The position numbers were made by a program, and so were the translations under genes. The notes under the pieces are model-generated. The model was given only the letters and a program-made list of their open reading frames with translations, did not search any database and was not told where the DNA came from. Below are positions 21,438-33,219 of a stretch of DNA of 64,000 nt, one piece after another (position 1 is the stretch's first letter; each line of letters begins with the position of its first letter). The stretch is from Takakia lepidozioides. Its lineage: Eukaryota; Streptophyta; Takakiopsida; Takakiales; Takakiaceae. The stretch lies in assembly GCA_030704615.1 (NCBI GenBank), contig CM060734.1, positions 11,162,001-11,226,000 on the forward strand, read 5' to 3'.

Positions 21438-22910
21438 CAGGCGGGTCTTTACCCGCAGGATAACCAAAAGCTGAGACGGACCGGCGGACGTCGACGTTAA
21501 CCGCAGCGGTCCATGGCTTGGACCGCTACGCGTGGATCTGCGCCCCGCCACGTGGCGGGGGCGTTTTACCCAGTGGGCAATGCGTCTGCAAATTCCCTTA
21601 AATGGGGGGTATTCTTACCTTAAGCTATTAGATTCAATTTATATCCCTCTAAGGGTTAGGAGCCATTATCTAAGGCGCCAGTGGTAGATAAAATCTAGGA
21701 TTTTGGGAGGACGTAGCCTTGGAGGGGAGCGTTCTTATGACTCCAAGAGAGAACCAAGCGGGTCTGTGAGCAGTGAGCTAGAGGCGGAGACCTCGAGAGA
21801 CAAGGGAGGAGAAAAAGTACTCTGTCCTAAAAACTCGGCTACAGTGCGCCTTTGTGTCAGAGCCCAAGGTAGAGGATGACTTTTTCCACGGAGGGAAAAC
21901 GCACCAGCGCCTTAAAATAATGTAAAGGGGTGAAATCTGGCTTGGACCCACCAGTGGTTATTTTATTATTTACGCATGCATGTTCTGGACTAACGAATGT
22001 AGTGGCAGGGATGAGCTCTCAGCGAGATTCATTCATCCGATAGGCCACGACAGTTCCCCGCGGTAGGGAACGGTTCCCGGATGTTCCTCGGTTCTCATTG
22101 GGTTCCCACAAGGTTCCCAATGGCATCTTTAGGCGCCAAGGATATCTTTGGATTCCCCACATGATTTCCCATAGGGGAGGTGTTTTTTTCTGATTGTCTT
22201 TATTTCTTTTATTTTCCAGCATTTCTGATTTGCGAAATTGCTTCAATAGGATAGATGCACGTGGTGCACGTTATAGCCTGAAGGGCGTTGATTAAACTAA
22301 TTGAACTTATTGAGTTGAGGGGCTTAGAACCACCTTATTGAACTTGGTGAACCTATTGGGTTATGATAGGTATTTTGGCCACTCCTTTGCTAAGACAAAG
22401 TATTTTAGGCACTGGGGTAGGAAGCATTGGCCCTTCGATCATAGATGACTTGAACTTAAGCACTCGGTGAAGGAGGGGCATTGGGAGAGGAAGATTTTTC
22501 CTCTTCTTCCTAGGCTCGGCAGGTGCCTTGTGAAGGATTAAAACATGTCCCGACTATAGGCGGCTCGGGGGCCTAGGCGGTAGGAATTAGACAATAAACA
22601 CAAAGACTTGGAAGGCAGTTACTAAGTAGATTGTAGGATACCGTAGGACTTAGAAACGCAAACTCGCCCTGTGAAGAGGAGTACGTGATTTCTCTTTGCC
22701 GGTAGGACTTAGATAGTGATCATAGCCACCATGTACGACCACGGACCCCCTGCACTAACCGCAGTCGGGTAGGCGGTTCAGTGAGCCCAACCTACACTGC
22801 AACTTACCACGACCCCCCTAGACTAATATGCCGTCACCCTGACCGCGCGCGCTCAGGGCTCGTGATATAAATGGTGCGTCTGCCGGGAGGTGAGTAAATA
22901 GTCAGGGTGT
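21438..22910 (+). mobile_element. Ty3 family G1 copy 2: leader
   Basis: Near-identical to 7316-8790 (shared GCGGGTCTTTACCCGC, GGAGGGGAGCGTTCTTA, TTTGTGTCAGAGCCCAAGG at about 21,851 and GGTAGGCGGTTCAGTGAGCC). It lacks the upstream bases present in copies 1 and 3 (GAGGCCCT(A/G)AAGCGTGCGAGCAG), so copy 2 is cut at its left side where element T ends. The minus-strand frame at 22,019-22,246 is antisense to the leader and is not taken as a gene. Confidence 0.7.
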
Positions 22911-25372
22911 CCCGATGTTTGAATGGATGAATGATCGTTATTTGTGCTCATCTTTGTTTTTGCTTATGTTTTCCACATGATATTGCTTCGTTTTTATTTC
23001 TAGTTGCCACACACTAGTGAGGATGGATACCCCAGTGTAATAGGCATTGTTTAAATTTCTTATGAGTACTAACGTTGTGGCTATAGTTGAGATCGACAGG
23101 GCATGCCTAAATACGCTACGACGATAAGGTATGAGAATCTCAAACATTATTTGTAGCTAGTCTTGAGCGTTATTTATTTTTTCCATTGTGGCAATACTTT
23201 AATCTGGTAAGCCAGATTTTTTTCGCATCATGGGTAATGGTGGGAAATATAGGAGATGGATTACCCAATATTGCATGTGGTTTATCTGCATTTGTATGCG
23301 CACTTTATGGAAGACTGTTAGGTCAACCTTGATAGGAACTACTTGGGAGATATCAGATCAGGAATTCGAAGACATTATAAGGATAGAGAAACAAGGGTGG
23401 GTTGAGAACTTGGATGAACCAGTCATTGAAGAAATCCCACCTATTAGTTCTAACTCTGACTTGTCTTCAGTCACAACACCATTAGTGCTATCTCAACCAA
23501 TTTTACCTACAGTTGTGGAGGGACCCATTGTGGTACCTATTGGTTTGAGGCCTTTACAAATTCCTGCTAGTTTACCTTATTTTTCTGGAGAGGCTCAGGA
23601 AAACCCCGGAAATCATGTTCAAGGGTTTATTCAAATTTGTTATTCTAACCAAGCACTTGATAATGCTTTTTGGCTTATTTGATTTCCCAATACATTAAGG
23701 GGCAAGGCGTTGATCTGGTATTGGCAACAGCCCAATGGGTGTTTTGTTACTTGGGACCAGATCCGGGATGCCTTCTTGAGTCAATTCCGTGGAGTACACC
23801 AATTCACTAGTATTCTGATGGCACTGGCGCGGATCCGCCTACAGAGGAGGTAGCAGATTTCGTGATGAGATTCCGGGAGCTTATGGGGCTCCAAAATCCG
23901 TTGACACCCTTAAACGATGAGGTGCTCAAAGATTGTTTTTTGAGTGGTTTACGAGAAGGTACTCACTTTTATGTTTTGCAGCAAAGGCCTGCAACACTAG
24001 CAGACGCTATTAATGCAGGGAATAAGTTCGACAACATGCACCAGCAAGTGCAACGAGCCAAGAGGCCGGAGCTTGCATTACCTCCCTACATCACCATTGA
24101 GCCAGCCACTGAGCCGGTTCCATTAGTGGCCATTCAGCCAGCTGTACATTATATGCCCTCGTATGTCAGGGGAGCGAGGCCATATGTTCCAGCAACGGCT
24201 ACAGGACTAGTTGCCCCTTAAGTACCACAATATGCTCGTGCAGTTCCCATCAACTCACATGCGGATTCAACCGGACAATCCGATTCGTGGGTGGGCCATC
24301 TAGAAGCACATGTGACACATCTCATGAAGATGGTCGAGACTATGACTGATCGCATGAGTTCCATCGGTCAACATATCACCAACTATGTCGACTATCCAGA
24401 CGCAATCCCAATGGAAGAATCGGGGCCCAACCCAATCCGGCAAAGGTCTGGTATTCCAAATGCAACACAACAGGTCACGCTTCTCAACATTGTCTTTATC
24501 CCATTCGGAAAAGGCAGGTAAGCCGAAACCCAAACTATCAGGGTAGGCAAAAGGATCAGAACAACCGGTCTTGTGATCAGAGAAATCGTCAGAAATGTGG
24601 GAGAACGACCCACCGAATAGAAGAATGTTGGAAAACCATTGTATGTCGTCATTGTGGTAGACAAGGTCACTCATTTGACAAATGTCCCCGCAGGCAAGTG
24701 GACCGACCCACACTTGCCACTCAACAACAAGTGGAGAGAAATCTAGATAGGCAAGGGGCTCTTTTTTCAGATCAGTGTACGACTGTTCAACCAACTTATG
24801 TGCCACTGCAGCCTAGCAGGCATTTCGCTACGCCAACACAAATTGCACAACGGCCTAGATCAGATCAAGTAGGCCCATCATATTCCAAAGGCAATGTAGC
24901 TACCGAGCAAGCGTCCCCAGGAGCATTCTCCAATCCTGCGGCTCAGATAGCCCAGGGATCTTCTAACATATGGTCTCTCTCTCAAGATGTAAGGGTGCAG
25001 GAAAAACATCAGGTGTCGACTTTGGCGGCGCCCCTGTAGCCACAGACCAACGTACAAAACCAAGCGGTGCGCCAACCGGAGACACAGCATAAGGTGAATT
25101 GGATTGCGAGTGAGCCGAGGGCTACTCTAACCATACAAGCTAGCCCCGAGAAAGGTAGCTATGCAGTTATGACTAGGCAGCAAAGAGATACGCTAGGTAA
25201 AGGACCTGGGTATGTGGTGCCTGAGTCCACGTCCTCTGCCTCGGAGCAGGACGATTTAGATTTTGCCATGATGAAGTCTGATATGCAGAAGGTAGCAACG
25301 ACAGTGCTTCGCGAAGAAGACAACATACGACCGAAGGAGAAGGAGGTGGCTTTGCAAAAGCAGACCCCTTAG
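22911..25372 (+). pseudogene. Gag of Ty3 G1 copy 2
   Basis: Pieces in order: 23,230-23,682 (LPYFSGEAQENPGNHVQGF, SNQALDNAFWLI), 23,862-24,221 (FYVLQQRPATLADAINAG), 24,291-24,521, and a zinc-knuckle pair read near 24,572-24,690 (QKCGRTTHRIEEC and CRHCGRQGHSFDKC; the first lacks its leading Cys). The Gln/Thr linker follows (24,698-25,372). Stops at about 23,680 and 24,220 and frame changes near 23,850 and 24,525 break the frame. It is colinear with copy 1 gag at roughly 70-80% by eye. Confidence 0.85.
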
Positions 25373-25457
25373 TGGTGAAATCAACGCCCTCCCTTCGACC
25401 CGCGGCAAGACTGAAGGTTTCGGCATTTCGACCGGCAGTATCGGCACATCCTCGACC

Positions 25458-26714
25458 ATGCGGTTCACCGACGAGCTAGAGCCGTACAATCTACTGGAGG
25501 ATCTACGCCACATTCAGGCAAACATCACTCTTGCCCAACTCATTACTATGGTGCCAACAATTCGGCATGCACTCAAGGCTTCATTAGTGAGGAAAAGGAT
25601 TGGACATTCAGCCCAATCTCATCATATCAGCGTGCAAGTCGATCCGGGACCAGTCGAGATTGAAGTGAAGATCGTTGACTGCATTATCCGACGCTGTTTA
25701 GTGGACGGCGGGAGTTCGGTAAACATCATGCCTCTCTCCACCTTGTCCAAGTTAGGATTGAACATGACAAGGGAATCCCCCTTGACTATCAGGATGGCCG
25801 ATCAACGGAGGATCAGGCCAGTGGGCCACATAGCGAACGTCAAAATGAAGACGGGTGGCTACACGTACGCGGTGGACTTTCAAATCATTGACTTTCCCAT
25901 CGACAAATATTCTTACGCCCTCCTATTGGGGAGGCCATGGTTGGTCCAGTCTCGAGCACGAACGGACTGGGGGGCAGGCACCATCACTTACGGGGTAAGA
26001 CCTTACATTACTACTATTGCATTTCTTTTAAGGGCACCTCATGTCATTACGGATGAGGATGAGCTTAGTGGCACAATCGGCTCCGATGAAGAGTCTGCTG
26101 ACTTGAGCAAAGAAGATTTGTGGTTGGATGAGGAAATTCCTCCGGAGCCACATGCTCACCGAGTACTGGCAATAACTACCGCGCCTCGCAGGGAGGTTAA
26201 GCGAAGGAAGGTAGGACTAGAGGATGCAGTCAGGTCCCTAGGTCCGGGATTATACAAATGCGTGTCTGATGCGGACTGCATCGCCTGGTTGTTTGGAGAA
26301 AACCAAGGCAAGGAGGTGATGGTACACTCGGTAGCAACCGATGCACTTTCAGAGTTCAAATTACTGACCGAGCTCTTTTCCCTATTCGCCAAACAGGTTG
26401 GTTTGCAGGAACAGGAGGTTCCTCAGGAGAAGAACGGCGAGATAGTTGACATGAAAATTGTGGAAGAGGCCGACCTAGAGAGGGATGTCATTAGACATAG
26501 CACCCCCTACACTCCATTTTTGCAGCAGGGTTCGAATGGATCCAGATTTGAGCTTGGATCAACCTTTACGTCGGAGCCAGTAACGCAGTTGGTCGACACG
26601 TTGATGGAGGGTGAGGCGCTTTCTAGGATGACAAGTGAGGAAGCCCAATGGGGCTCTGAACAAGTGTCAATGTCCCAGCTGCCACTACCTCAGGAGTTTC
26701 GAGGCACGGGGTAG
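25458..26714 (+). pseudogene. Protease region of Ty3 G1 copy 2, open 418-codon frame
   Basis: The longest G1 frame in the window. It contains CLVDGGSSVNIMPLSTLSKL (retropepsin active site DGGSS, about residues 84-103), YSYALLLGRPWLVQSRARTD and CIAWLFGENQGKEVM, colinear with copy 1 (12,600-13,900). It ends at a TAG at 26,712 just before the RT would begin, and no RT, RNase H or integrase follows. The copy is therefore truncated at about 26,715. Confidence 0.8.
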
Positions 26715-27180
26715 ACGTTCGTTGCAGCTGGAGACACCACAGGGAGAGGCGTTCCCCAATCTGGTGAACGGTGTCCGGTGCAAACACTACTACATGCGAG
26801 TTCCATTAACCAATGAATTTTCCCCCACTAAGGGAGAGATCTTTAGGATTTCGTCCCGGTTTGTCGGAAGGAAATGTTGGTATTTCCTATCCATTGACTC
26901 ATTGGTTATTGGAGCTCCACAACGAGGTGGAGTGTGGGGCAACTAAGTTGCAATAATCCAATGAAACTTCTCCAATGGGAAGAAGTCAGTAGGGCTCTTA
27001 CCCAAGTAGGTTATTGACACCCTTTCTTGGAGTTCCAAGGGTAGATCTTGGGATGCGGGGCAACGCAGTTGCATTAAAGAGGTGGTTTGTTCTCCAGAGT
27101 GAATTTTTGGGTAGTTATTGGAATCCACAAGGACAGACCTCGGGATGTGGGGCACATGGAGTGCAGTAATCTAACCCACT
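26715..27180 (+). repeat. Degenerate repeat unit, three copies of a GGGGCAAC...GTTGCA motif
   Basis: GTGTGGGGCAACTAAGTTGCAATAA (26,931-26,955 region), GATGCGGGGCAACGCAGTTGCATTAA (27,053 region) and GATGTGGGGCACATGGAGTGCAGTAA (27,143 region) share one template about 100 bp apart. No gene is supported here. Confidence 0.5.
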
Positions 27181-28345
27181 TTGTAGAATTAGAATTCGTT
27201 TGATATGGCATAAGCTATGAAAGCTATGACCATCCAATTGCCAAGTAGAAGACTTCATACATCTTCGTTACTAATCACGTGTTGTGAGTTTATTTTCTTC
27301 TTCACCAAATGAAGAACCACAGGTGCAGGAATGGGAACAATGGGTTGGCTAATATATGCACTCTTTTTCAATGCACACTGTCGATCATCATTTGTTTTTT
27401 TTTATCACAGAGTAAATCTGTGTCTGCTCAAGCATATCTCAAGAAAAATTAACACCTTACCCCGCTGCAGCATTCCTCGTAGAGAGAGAAAAGTCAGAAG
27501 CAGTGAGGGGGTAAAAGGTGAGTTGTAGAGCAGTGGTTGTTGCTCCCCTCAAATGAGTGAATGGCGTCAGGCACAGGAAAACCCAGAAGGGCCTGTGACC
27601 TCTTCAGATAGAATGATACATTGTTCCAGAGTATGGTCCTCTGAAGTTCAAAATGGATCCAATCGTTTCTTAGGTCAAGAATTTCATCATGAACTCTGCG
27701 AAATCCATGAGAGGTCCTTGCGAGTCATGAACCAAGTTAGATTGTAGTTAGAAATGGTGCGTCTATTTCATGGGTAGGGTCCTCGGGTATCCAATCTTTT
27801 TTATTGTTACGGGAGCCAAGAATTAGGACTCCCAGAAGCATCTTGTTTAGGAGCATTTAGGCCCGTCCGAGCTCGAGTTGAGGCGTCAACATGTTACAAT
27901 GAGCTGTGCACATCCATGAGAGGTCCCTGCAAGCCATGTCAAGTAGGGTAGAACCAAAGTCCTTCCAAGGCTATTTTAGAGAAGAATCATCAATTTGCAC
28001 CACGCATAACTCTCTTACATCATCTAGGGGATTCGAACCCAGTCCGGTGGGGGAGAATGGCGGTTTTGAAGTATTTTTTATCTGGGAACTCCAACTCTCT
28101 CCGAAGAGGGCGAGCTGGGTGGTTTTGAAACATTTTTTGGCTTTTGCTTTTATTTCCTCCTCTCTCCCGGAAGACTCGAACTCTCTCCGAGGAGGAAGAG
28201 CCTGAGGGGAATTATTCTTATATGTACTCAAAGGAGTCGTTGACTCCAATGGATATCAGGGATACCCTAGTAGGGGGATTTTATGAACCAGAGATCTTGG
28301 ATTCTCTTACACTTGGGACGAGTGTTCCCCATTGGTTGCCATATA
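27181..28345. other. No gene; unclassified repeat with tRNA-T-arm-like stretches
   Basis: The ATG frames here (27,331; 27,553; 27,906) have no recognisable product. A motif CATGAGAGGTCC(T/C)TGC recurs at 27,707 and 27,917. At 28,028-28,050 the minus strand reads GACTGGGTTCGAATCCCCT, a good match to a tRNA T-arm or Pol III B box, and a weaker one (GAGTTCGAGTCTTCC) lies at about 28,167-28,181. The surrounding ~120 bp look like a tandem pair (GGTTTTGAA(G/A)(T/C)ATTTTTT in each). A tRNA-derived SINE fragment is possible; no complete tRNA fold or A box was found. Confidence 0.4.
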
Positions 28346-29798
28346 TGTAGATGCATATCTTGGTACACTTTTCTTTTCAGATCGTTTTTTATCATAAGAC
28401 AAGCGGTTTCGGTGCCAAAACAGGTTAGTTTGTTAGTTGTCTGGAAATCGTTGGTAAAGCACGTAGGAAATTAGACAGTGTCTGCGACGACCATGGAGTG
28501 GAACTGTGGCATCAAGATGACCGTAGGAAGCTGCATCGACAGCAGATTAGGCTGCCAATTCGGTACCAGAAATGGCAAGTTAATCCTACTCAAACAATAC
28601 AGGACGACTGTTCCAGTCCCAGATTGCGATCTCTTTTTTTTCCTGCCTTTCAAGTCCAGTAGGAACACACGGCGAGGAGCTTGACAATTGGTGGAAGCGA
28701 CATGTACAGCGATGAAATGTCGCAACAAAGCAATTGGCCGCATCGGAATGACAGCAGGTCAGGACGACTTCAAACGGCAAAGCATGGACTTGTTAGTGGT
28801 GCGGGACAACTGGAGGGGACTCCGGACAACCTATGATTCAGTGGCAGGGTCAAAGACCCCAGAGCCATCACCAGGGATTTGATTTCCAAAACTACCACAA
28901 AATCTGTGTGTAGCGAAAATACGACGAATGGCGAGAAGCACAACTTTTTACCACCGATGGAGCTGAGAATTTACAGGCTGATACAAGGTATATAATTGTA
29001 GTTTTTCACCAAGTTTGGTGATTTATGGAGCTGATTAGCAGCGGGGCCAAATTATTGAGTCGACGACACTCACGGGGCCTATTATTTGCATTTCTATTTC
29101 TTGGATGGATGAAAAATCCTGGAATTCGCCTTGAGGAGCTGGATGGATGAAATGACAACTCGCGCCAACTAGTCATCCAATTGGATGGATGAAAAACCAG
29201 CTTTCATTTGCCTCTAAGACTTTTCATCCATGTTGAATATTATGTTATAGATCCTCCAAGGAAACAATAGTTTAATGAACATTTTCCATTAGTTTATTAG
29301 GCTCAAAAATAGTATAAAAGAAGGGCAAGGCTTCCCTTGTTCTTCATCTAGTTCTTTCTCTTGCTTAGTTTCCTCTTGTTGTTGTAGTGTTGTTAGTTTG
29401 AGGCTTGAGGAGGCTAGATCCTAGGGAGTGGAGCTTGAAGCTCCCTAGTTAGGTAGAATTCTTGTGAGCTAAGGCAAGTGGCCTAGCTTGTGGGTCTTTG
29501 AGCCATCTCAATTGTGGGCCTTTGAGCCATTTCATTTGTGAAGGAAGAGGGCAATTTCATGTAGAGGAAAGTGACTTGAGGACGAATAGGAGGGGCTGGT
29601 GTGGACTTATGGACGAGAGCCCAAGTGGAGGCCGCATAGAGTACCATTACTTGAGTCGATAGAGCATCCCAAGCACTCTCGCATAGAAAGGTTGATCTCA
29701 TCTTACCATTTCACCATTTATGTATGTGATTTATTTATTTTCCAAGCAAAGCTTGAAGTTGAAAATCTAATTTAGGCTCTTCAAAAGAGGAGAGTGCA
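28346..29798 (+). repeat. R1 repeat copy b, probable LTR
   Basis: Direct-orientation partner of 5384-6828 with the same TGTAGATGCATAT start, TATAAAAG at 29,313-29,320 and GAGAGTGCA end. Differences from copy a are scattered point changes and short indels. Bases before (CATATA) and after (CTGCCG) give no target-site duplication. Copies a and b enclose 21.5 kb of nested retroelements and could be the two LTRs of one large element or two independent solo LTRs. Confidence 0.7.
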
Positions 29799-30590
29799 CT
29801 GCCGCAGTTCCCTTGTGCAGCAAAAAAACAGACAATAGAGACAGTGAATCTTCCCTCATCTCTAAGCCACCGCCATCGCCTTAAAGAGCCCGCCTAGGCG
29901 GCGCTCACAGGAGCCATAAACACTCAAGGATTGGCAGCTCAAGGTATCTGCAGCACGAGCACCATTGCTCCTCCCAAGCCGCCATCGCGCGCGCTCTCGC
30001 AGCGCAAAAAGAAAGACGTTAGGGTTGCGCAGGGTTTTCCCCTGTCTGGCCTGTCATTCATCATTCTCAGGATGAAAAACATCCACCAGGCTGTACGTCC
30101 AACGGACGTTGTCCGTTTCTCATTCGCGGAAGATGAAAGACATCGTGCGTCCATCCTGTCTTGAACTCGACGGATGCAGTTCGCTTTTCATCTAGGTTAG
30201 ATGAAAAACATCGAGGGGTTTTTAAAAAAAAACTTTTTTATACCCGTCTTGCCCCGTATTCAGGTCCTGTCAGATGAAGTCCTTTTTTCATCCAGGTTGG
30301 ATTGAAAAAATTGACGGGAGTTTTGCAATCAGTATATTCCGGTTTGATGTTCGGATGAAGCAAAAAACCTCACAGGTATTTAGTGAAGAAATGTTTCACT
30401 AGGAAAAAAATGTATTTTGGATGAAAAACATCCAAAATTCCCTGCAACCCAATTTTTTCAATTTTTTCAAAACTGGAAGTCGGGACAACAATTCCATAAA
30501 CCCAGTTTCCAAAGGGAGAGAGAGGGAGAGAGAGGGAAACCAAAAAAAAAAAAAAAAATTGGGGGGGGGGGGGGGGGGGTGACTGAGCCC
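29799..30590 (+). repeat. R2 repeat copy a, with GATGAAAAACATC hairpin motifs
   Basis: Direct repeat of 41,870-42,660. Both start with CTGCCGC(A/G)GTTCCCTTGTGCAGC and share CTCTCGCAGCGCAAAAAGAA. Inside are several near-palindromes: AGGATGAAAAACATCC (30,068), TTCATCTAGGTTAGATGAA (30,187), TTTTTCATCCAGGTTGGATT (30,280) and GGATGAAAAACATCC (30,419). The unit then runs into an A tract and a long G tract. No gene is assigned; the frame at 29,931-30,164 lies in the conserved part but has no recognisable product. Confidence 0.65.
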
Positions 30591-30618
30591 GTGGTGCTCA
30601 GTCACTCCCCCCCCCCCA
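30564..30618. repeat. Poly-G/poly-C inverted repeat junction
   Basis: GGGGGGTGACTGAGC, an 8-base spacer, then GCTCAGTCACTCCCCCC: an inverted repeat with 15-bp arms extended by G and C homopolymers. GCTCAGTCACTCCCCCC occurs again at 37,184-37,200. The arms look like the abutting terminal repeats of a DNA transposon or a foldback element. The homopolymers probably contain assembly length errors. Confidence 0.5.
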
Positions 30619-30777
30619 CCTTTTTCTTTTCTTTTTGTTGCCCCCTCTCGAGACCCCGAGCACTTGCTGCTCTCAGCCCCCGACATGCTTGGTTTTTTTT
30701 GTTTTTGATCTGGAATGTAGAGGTTGTTTCCTAATGAGGCCAACTTGTGGGTTTGCACGACAGGTGCCAGCTTATGG

Positions 30778-32885
30778 GGAAAGAGAAGAAGTCCCTTGCC
30801 CCAAAGAAAGGGGCGGACAATCCGTTTGCTCTGCCGGCACGTGTGACACGCCAGGGCATCTCACAGTTAACCAGCCCCGTCGACAGTCGCAGCCGGAGGG
30901 CTCGTCTGCCCCCCGAGGCCAATACCCCCCTCTTGTCCACATCTTGGATGCGCCAGGGGCCGGCTCAACCAGCTCTCCTATTTGGGAGGTTGCTGCTGAG
31001 CCGGATGCTCAGTTGAGCACACCCCCGGCCAAAGGCGGGTGAAATGTACCTTGGCAAGCACATCACCCGTTCGGGGGCCCGGTATGGGCAACTTTTGGAT
31101 GTCACCCCCATAGCGATCCCTTCCTCCGCAGCAAAGGCTGCACTTGCCAAGGCCCAACGTCAGGCTCAAGGGCCTTTGAAAGCCTCCATTGCTAGCCCAA
31201 TGTTGTCGATGAGGGAGGAGGAGACAAGGAGGGCCAATGAAGTGGCCGAGATAGTGAAGCGCCTTGAAGAAGTCGAGCCGGGTGAGGGCTTCTACCCTGC
31301 TACGCATTTGGGGGGGGGGGGGGGGGGGGGGGAGGAGGTATGGCCGGTTTGGAGCGGCCTAGCCGATCAGCGACGCCGCCCCCTGAGCCTGAGCGGTCAG
31401 CAAAGAAGGGCCTAGACTACGGGGCGCCGCCGCCGACTATGCTCCACATCTGGAATCTACTTCCAGTGGCGCTCCAGGAGGGGATAGCGCGGGCACATCC
31501 GGCAACGGGGACTCCTGCCACATCGGGTGACTCCGGGGGCGAGTGGAACAAGCTTGCAAAGGTACAACTGTCGCACCTTGTTCCATGTTTTATCCTTTCC
31601 TTTGCATGCATGATTTTCTTTGTTGTTTGTTTCTTTTTTTGAATTTGGAGGGGTTATTTGTCTTCAGGAGGCAGCAACATGGCTGGCCTCATTGGTGCAG
31701 TCCGGTGGGGTTGCCAATGAGGGAGAGCATGTGGTGTTCATGAAGGACCCGAACACCAATGGTAAGAAGAAGAGGCCTCGACCTCCCGAGATCCATTTTA
31801 CCATCAATGAAGGGGCTGCCGAGGAGAGAGAGAGAAGGGATAGGGAGAAGGAGAGAGAGGAAGTAGCGGGGAAGGGGAAGGAAAAGAAGAAAAAGAAAAA
31901 GAAGTCCCATGGAGAGGAAGGGGTGAGTGTGCATGCGGGGGAGGGCAGTGGGATAACAAAGGAGCAGGGGAATGAGGCTACAAAGAAGGGAGAGGGTAGG
32001 AAGAAGAACATGGCCTTGGCGATACAGGACGTGGAGTTGGCAAAGATTGTGGTGCCACCGGTGGAGGTGAATCGCCATGGTGACCTCTGCGATGCGTTCT
32101 GGGAGGCTATGAAGAAGCCAGCCTTCAAACTCGCAATGAGGTGGTTCCCTTTGCACATCGAGTGGGCTGATCAGCACTTTGGCGCGAAGCGGGCGTATGT
32201 CCGTGAGTTAGACCGCCGGTTTCCGGGCAATTGGAGTGACACAAGGGTGATGGAGATGGTGGGGCAAAACTTGAAGGACAGGAGGTACCGTGCCAGACAG
32301 ATCATTCGGAAGGCAATGGAAAAGGGGGCCATACCCAAACCACCTTATGGAATTACACAAGATGGCAAATCCTGAATCATTTCACCTTCTATTTGTCGCA
32401 TGTGCATTAATGAGGTGGATTCGATGCAACGTATGTGTGTAATTCACTAATTTTGGGGGGGGGGGTGCATAGGTATCGTGGGATGCACTCATTGCGGGAG
32501 AGAATGATGCCGCAAACAAAGCCAAATTTGACGGGGTACGCGAAGCAACAACAGTCCGCCTTGACAAGCACGAATCCACACACAAGTGGGGTACCGGCGG
32601 ATCCAAGGGTTTTATCTTGCGATTTGTAAGTCGTACTTCCCTATGGATTTTATTATGTCTTCTTTTCTGGCTCCATCGTCGCGAAGAACTGACTTTAATT
32701 TGTGGCATGTGTAGCAACGCGCGTTTGAGAGGAAGCCATCTCCGGTAGATTACAACTACGCTAAGGAGCATGGTTGGCAATCCCTCATGAAGAACATGGC
32801 CAACACGGAGGGGATGAGGTCGGGGGTCATGGCCAGGGATTGGATGAGAGCTCTGTGGGACTTAGGGGAACGCCGCCTCATTTAG
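30778..32885 (+). pseudogene. Multi-exon ORF of the putative CACTA element, frames interrupted
   Basis: Coding-like blocks in order are: from the ATG at 30,776 (MGKEKKSLAPKKGADNPFAL); 31,044-31,310 (MYLGKHITRSGARYGQLLDV, EIVKRLEEVEPGEGF); 31,340-31,558, ending at a donor AAG|GTACAA; 31,668-32,375 after an acceptor (EAATWLASLVQSGG, a Lys/Glu-rich stretch EKKKKKKKSHGEE, then FWEAMKKPAFKLAMRWFPLH and GNWSDTRVMEMVGQNLKDRR); about 32,473-32,627 (SWDALIAGENDAANKAK, donor GTAAGT); and 32,715-32,885 (QRAFERKPSPVDYNYAKEHG). The aromatic/basic region recalls DNA-binding proteins of plant En/Spm elements but I cannot prove it. Frame breaks coincide with G homopolymers (31,309-31,332). A Ser/Asp tail (SSDSSESSTEDEDEDD) is open in another frame to 32,968. 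Confidence 0.5.
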
Positions 32886-33219
32886 GTGCTCTGGCAAAGG
32901 GCGCGGAGTCATCAGGCTCATCGGATAGCTCTGAGTCCTCCACTGAGGATGAGGATGAGGATGACTAGTCCTAGTCCATGTAGGTCCCAGGGTCAGCCTA
33001 CTGACCCTTGTGAGCTTTTCAGCTGATTTCCTGTAAATATATTTCCATCTTTCCATCTTCCATCTTATTCATGTGTTGCACCGTCCTCACCCTCGATTCA
33101 TGCTTGCTCAATTGTGTACCTGCTAAATCAGAGAAATGGAAGCTGTAAGGTCTCCCATCCCCAAAAACAAAACCAGGCAAAAAACAAAAACCACCCCAAT
33201 CAATCAACCCCCAAAATCA

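Noticed and set aside
28020-28060. A complete tRNA gene
   Set aside because: Only the T-arm-like part is present; no acceptor, D-arm or anticodon arm could be folded.
30390-30410. CACTAGGAAAAA as the left CACTA terminus
   Set aside because: The same place in R2 copy b reads CACTAAAAATAT and flanking homology continues on both sides, so it is internal to R2.
31664-32177. Minus-strand Ser/Phe/Leu-rich ORFs
   Set aside because: Shadows of the Lys/Glu-rich plus-strand exon.
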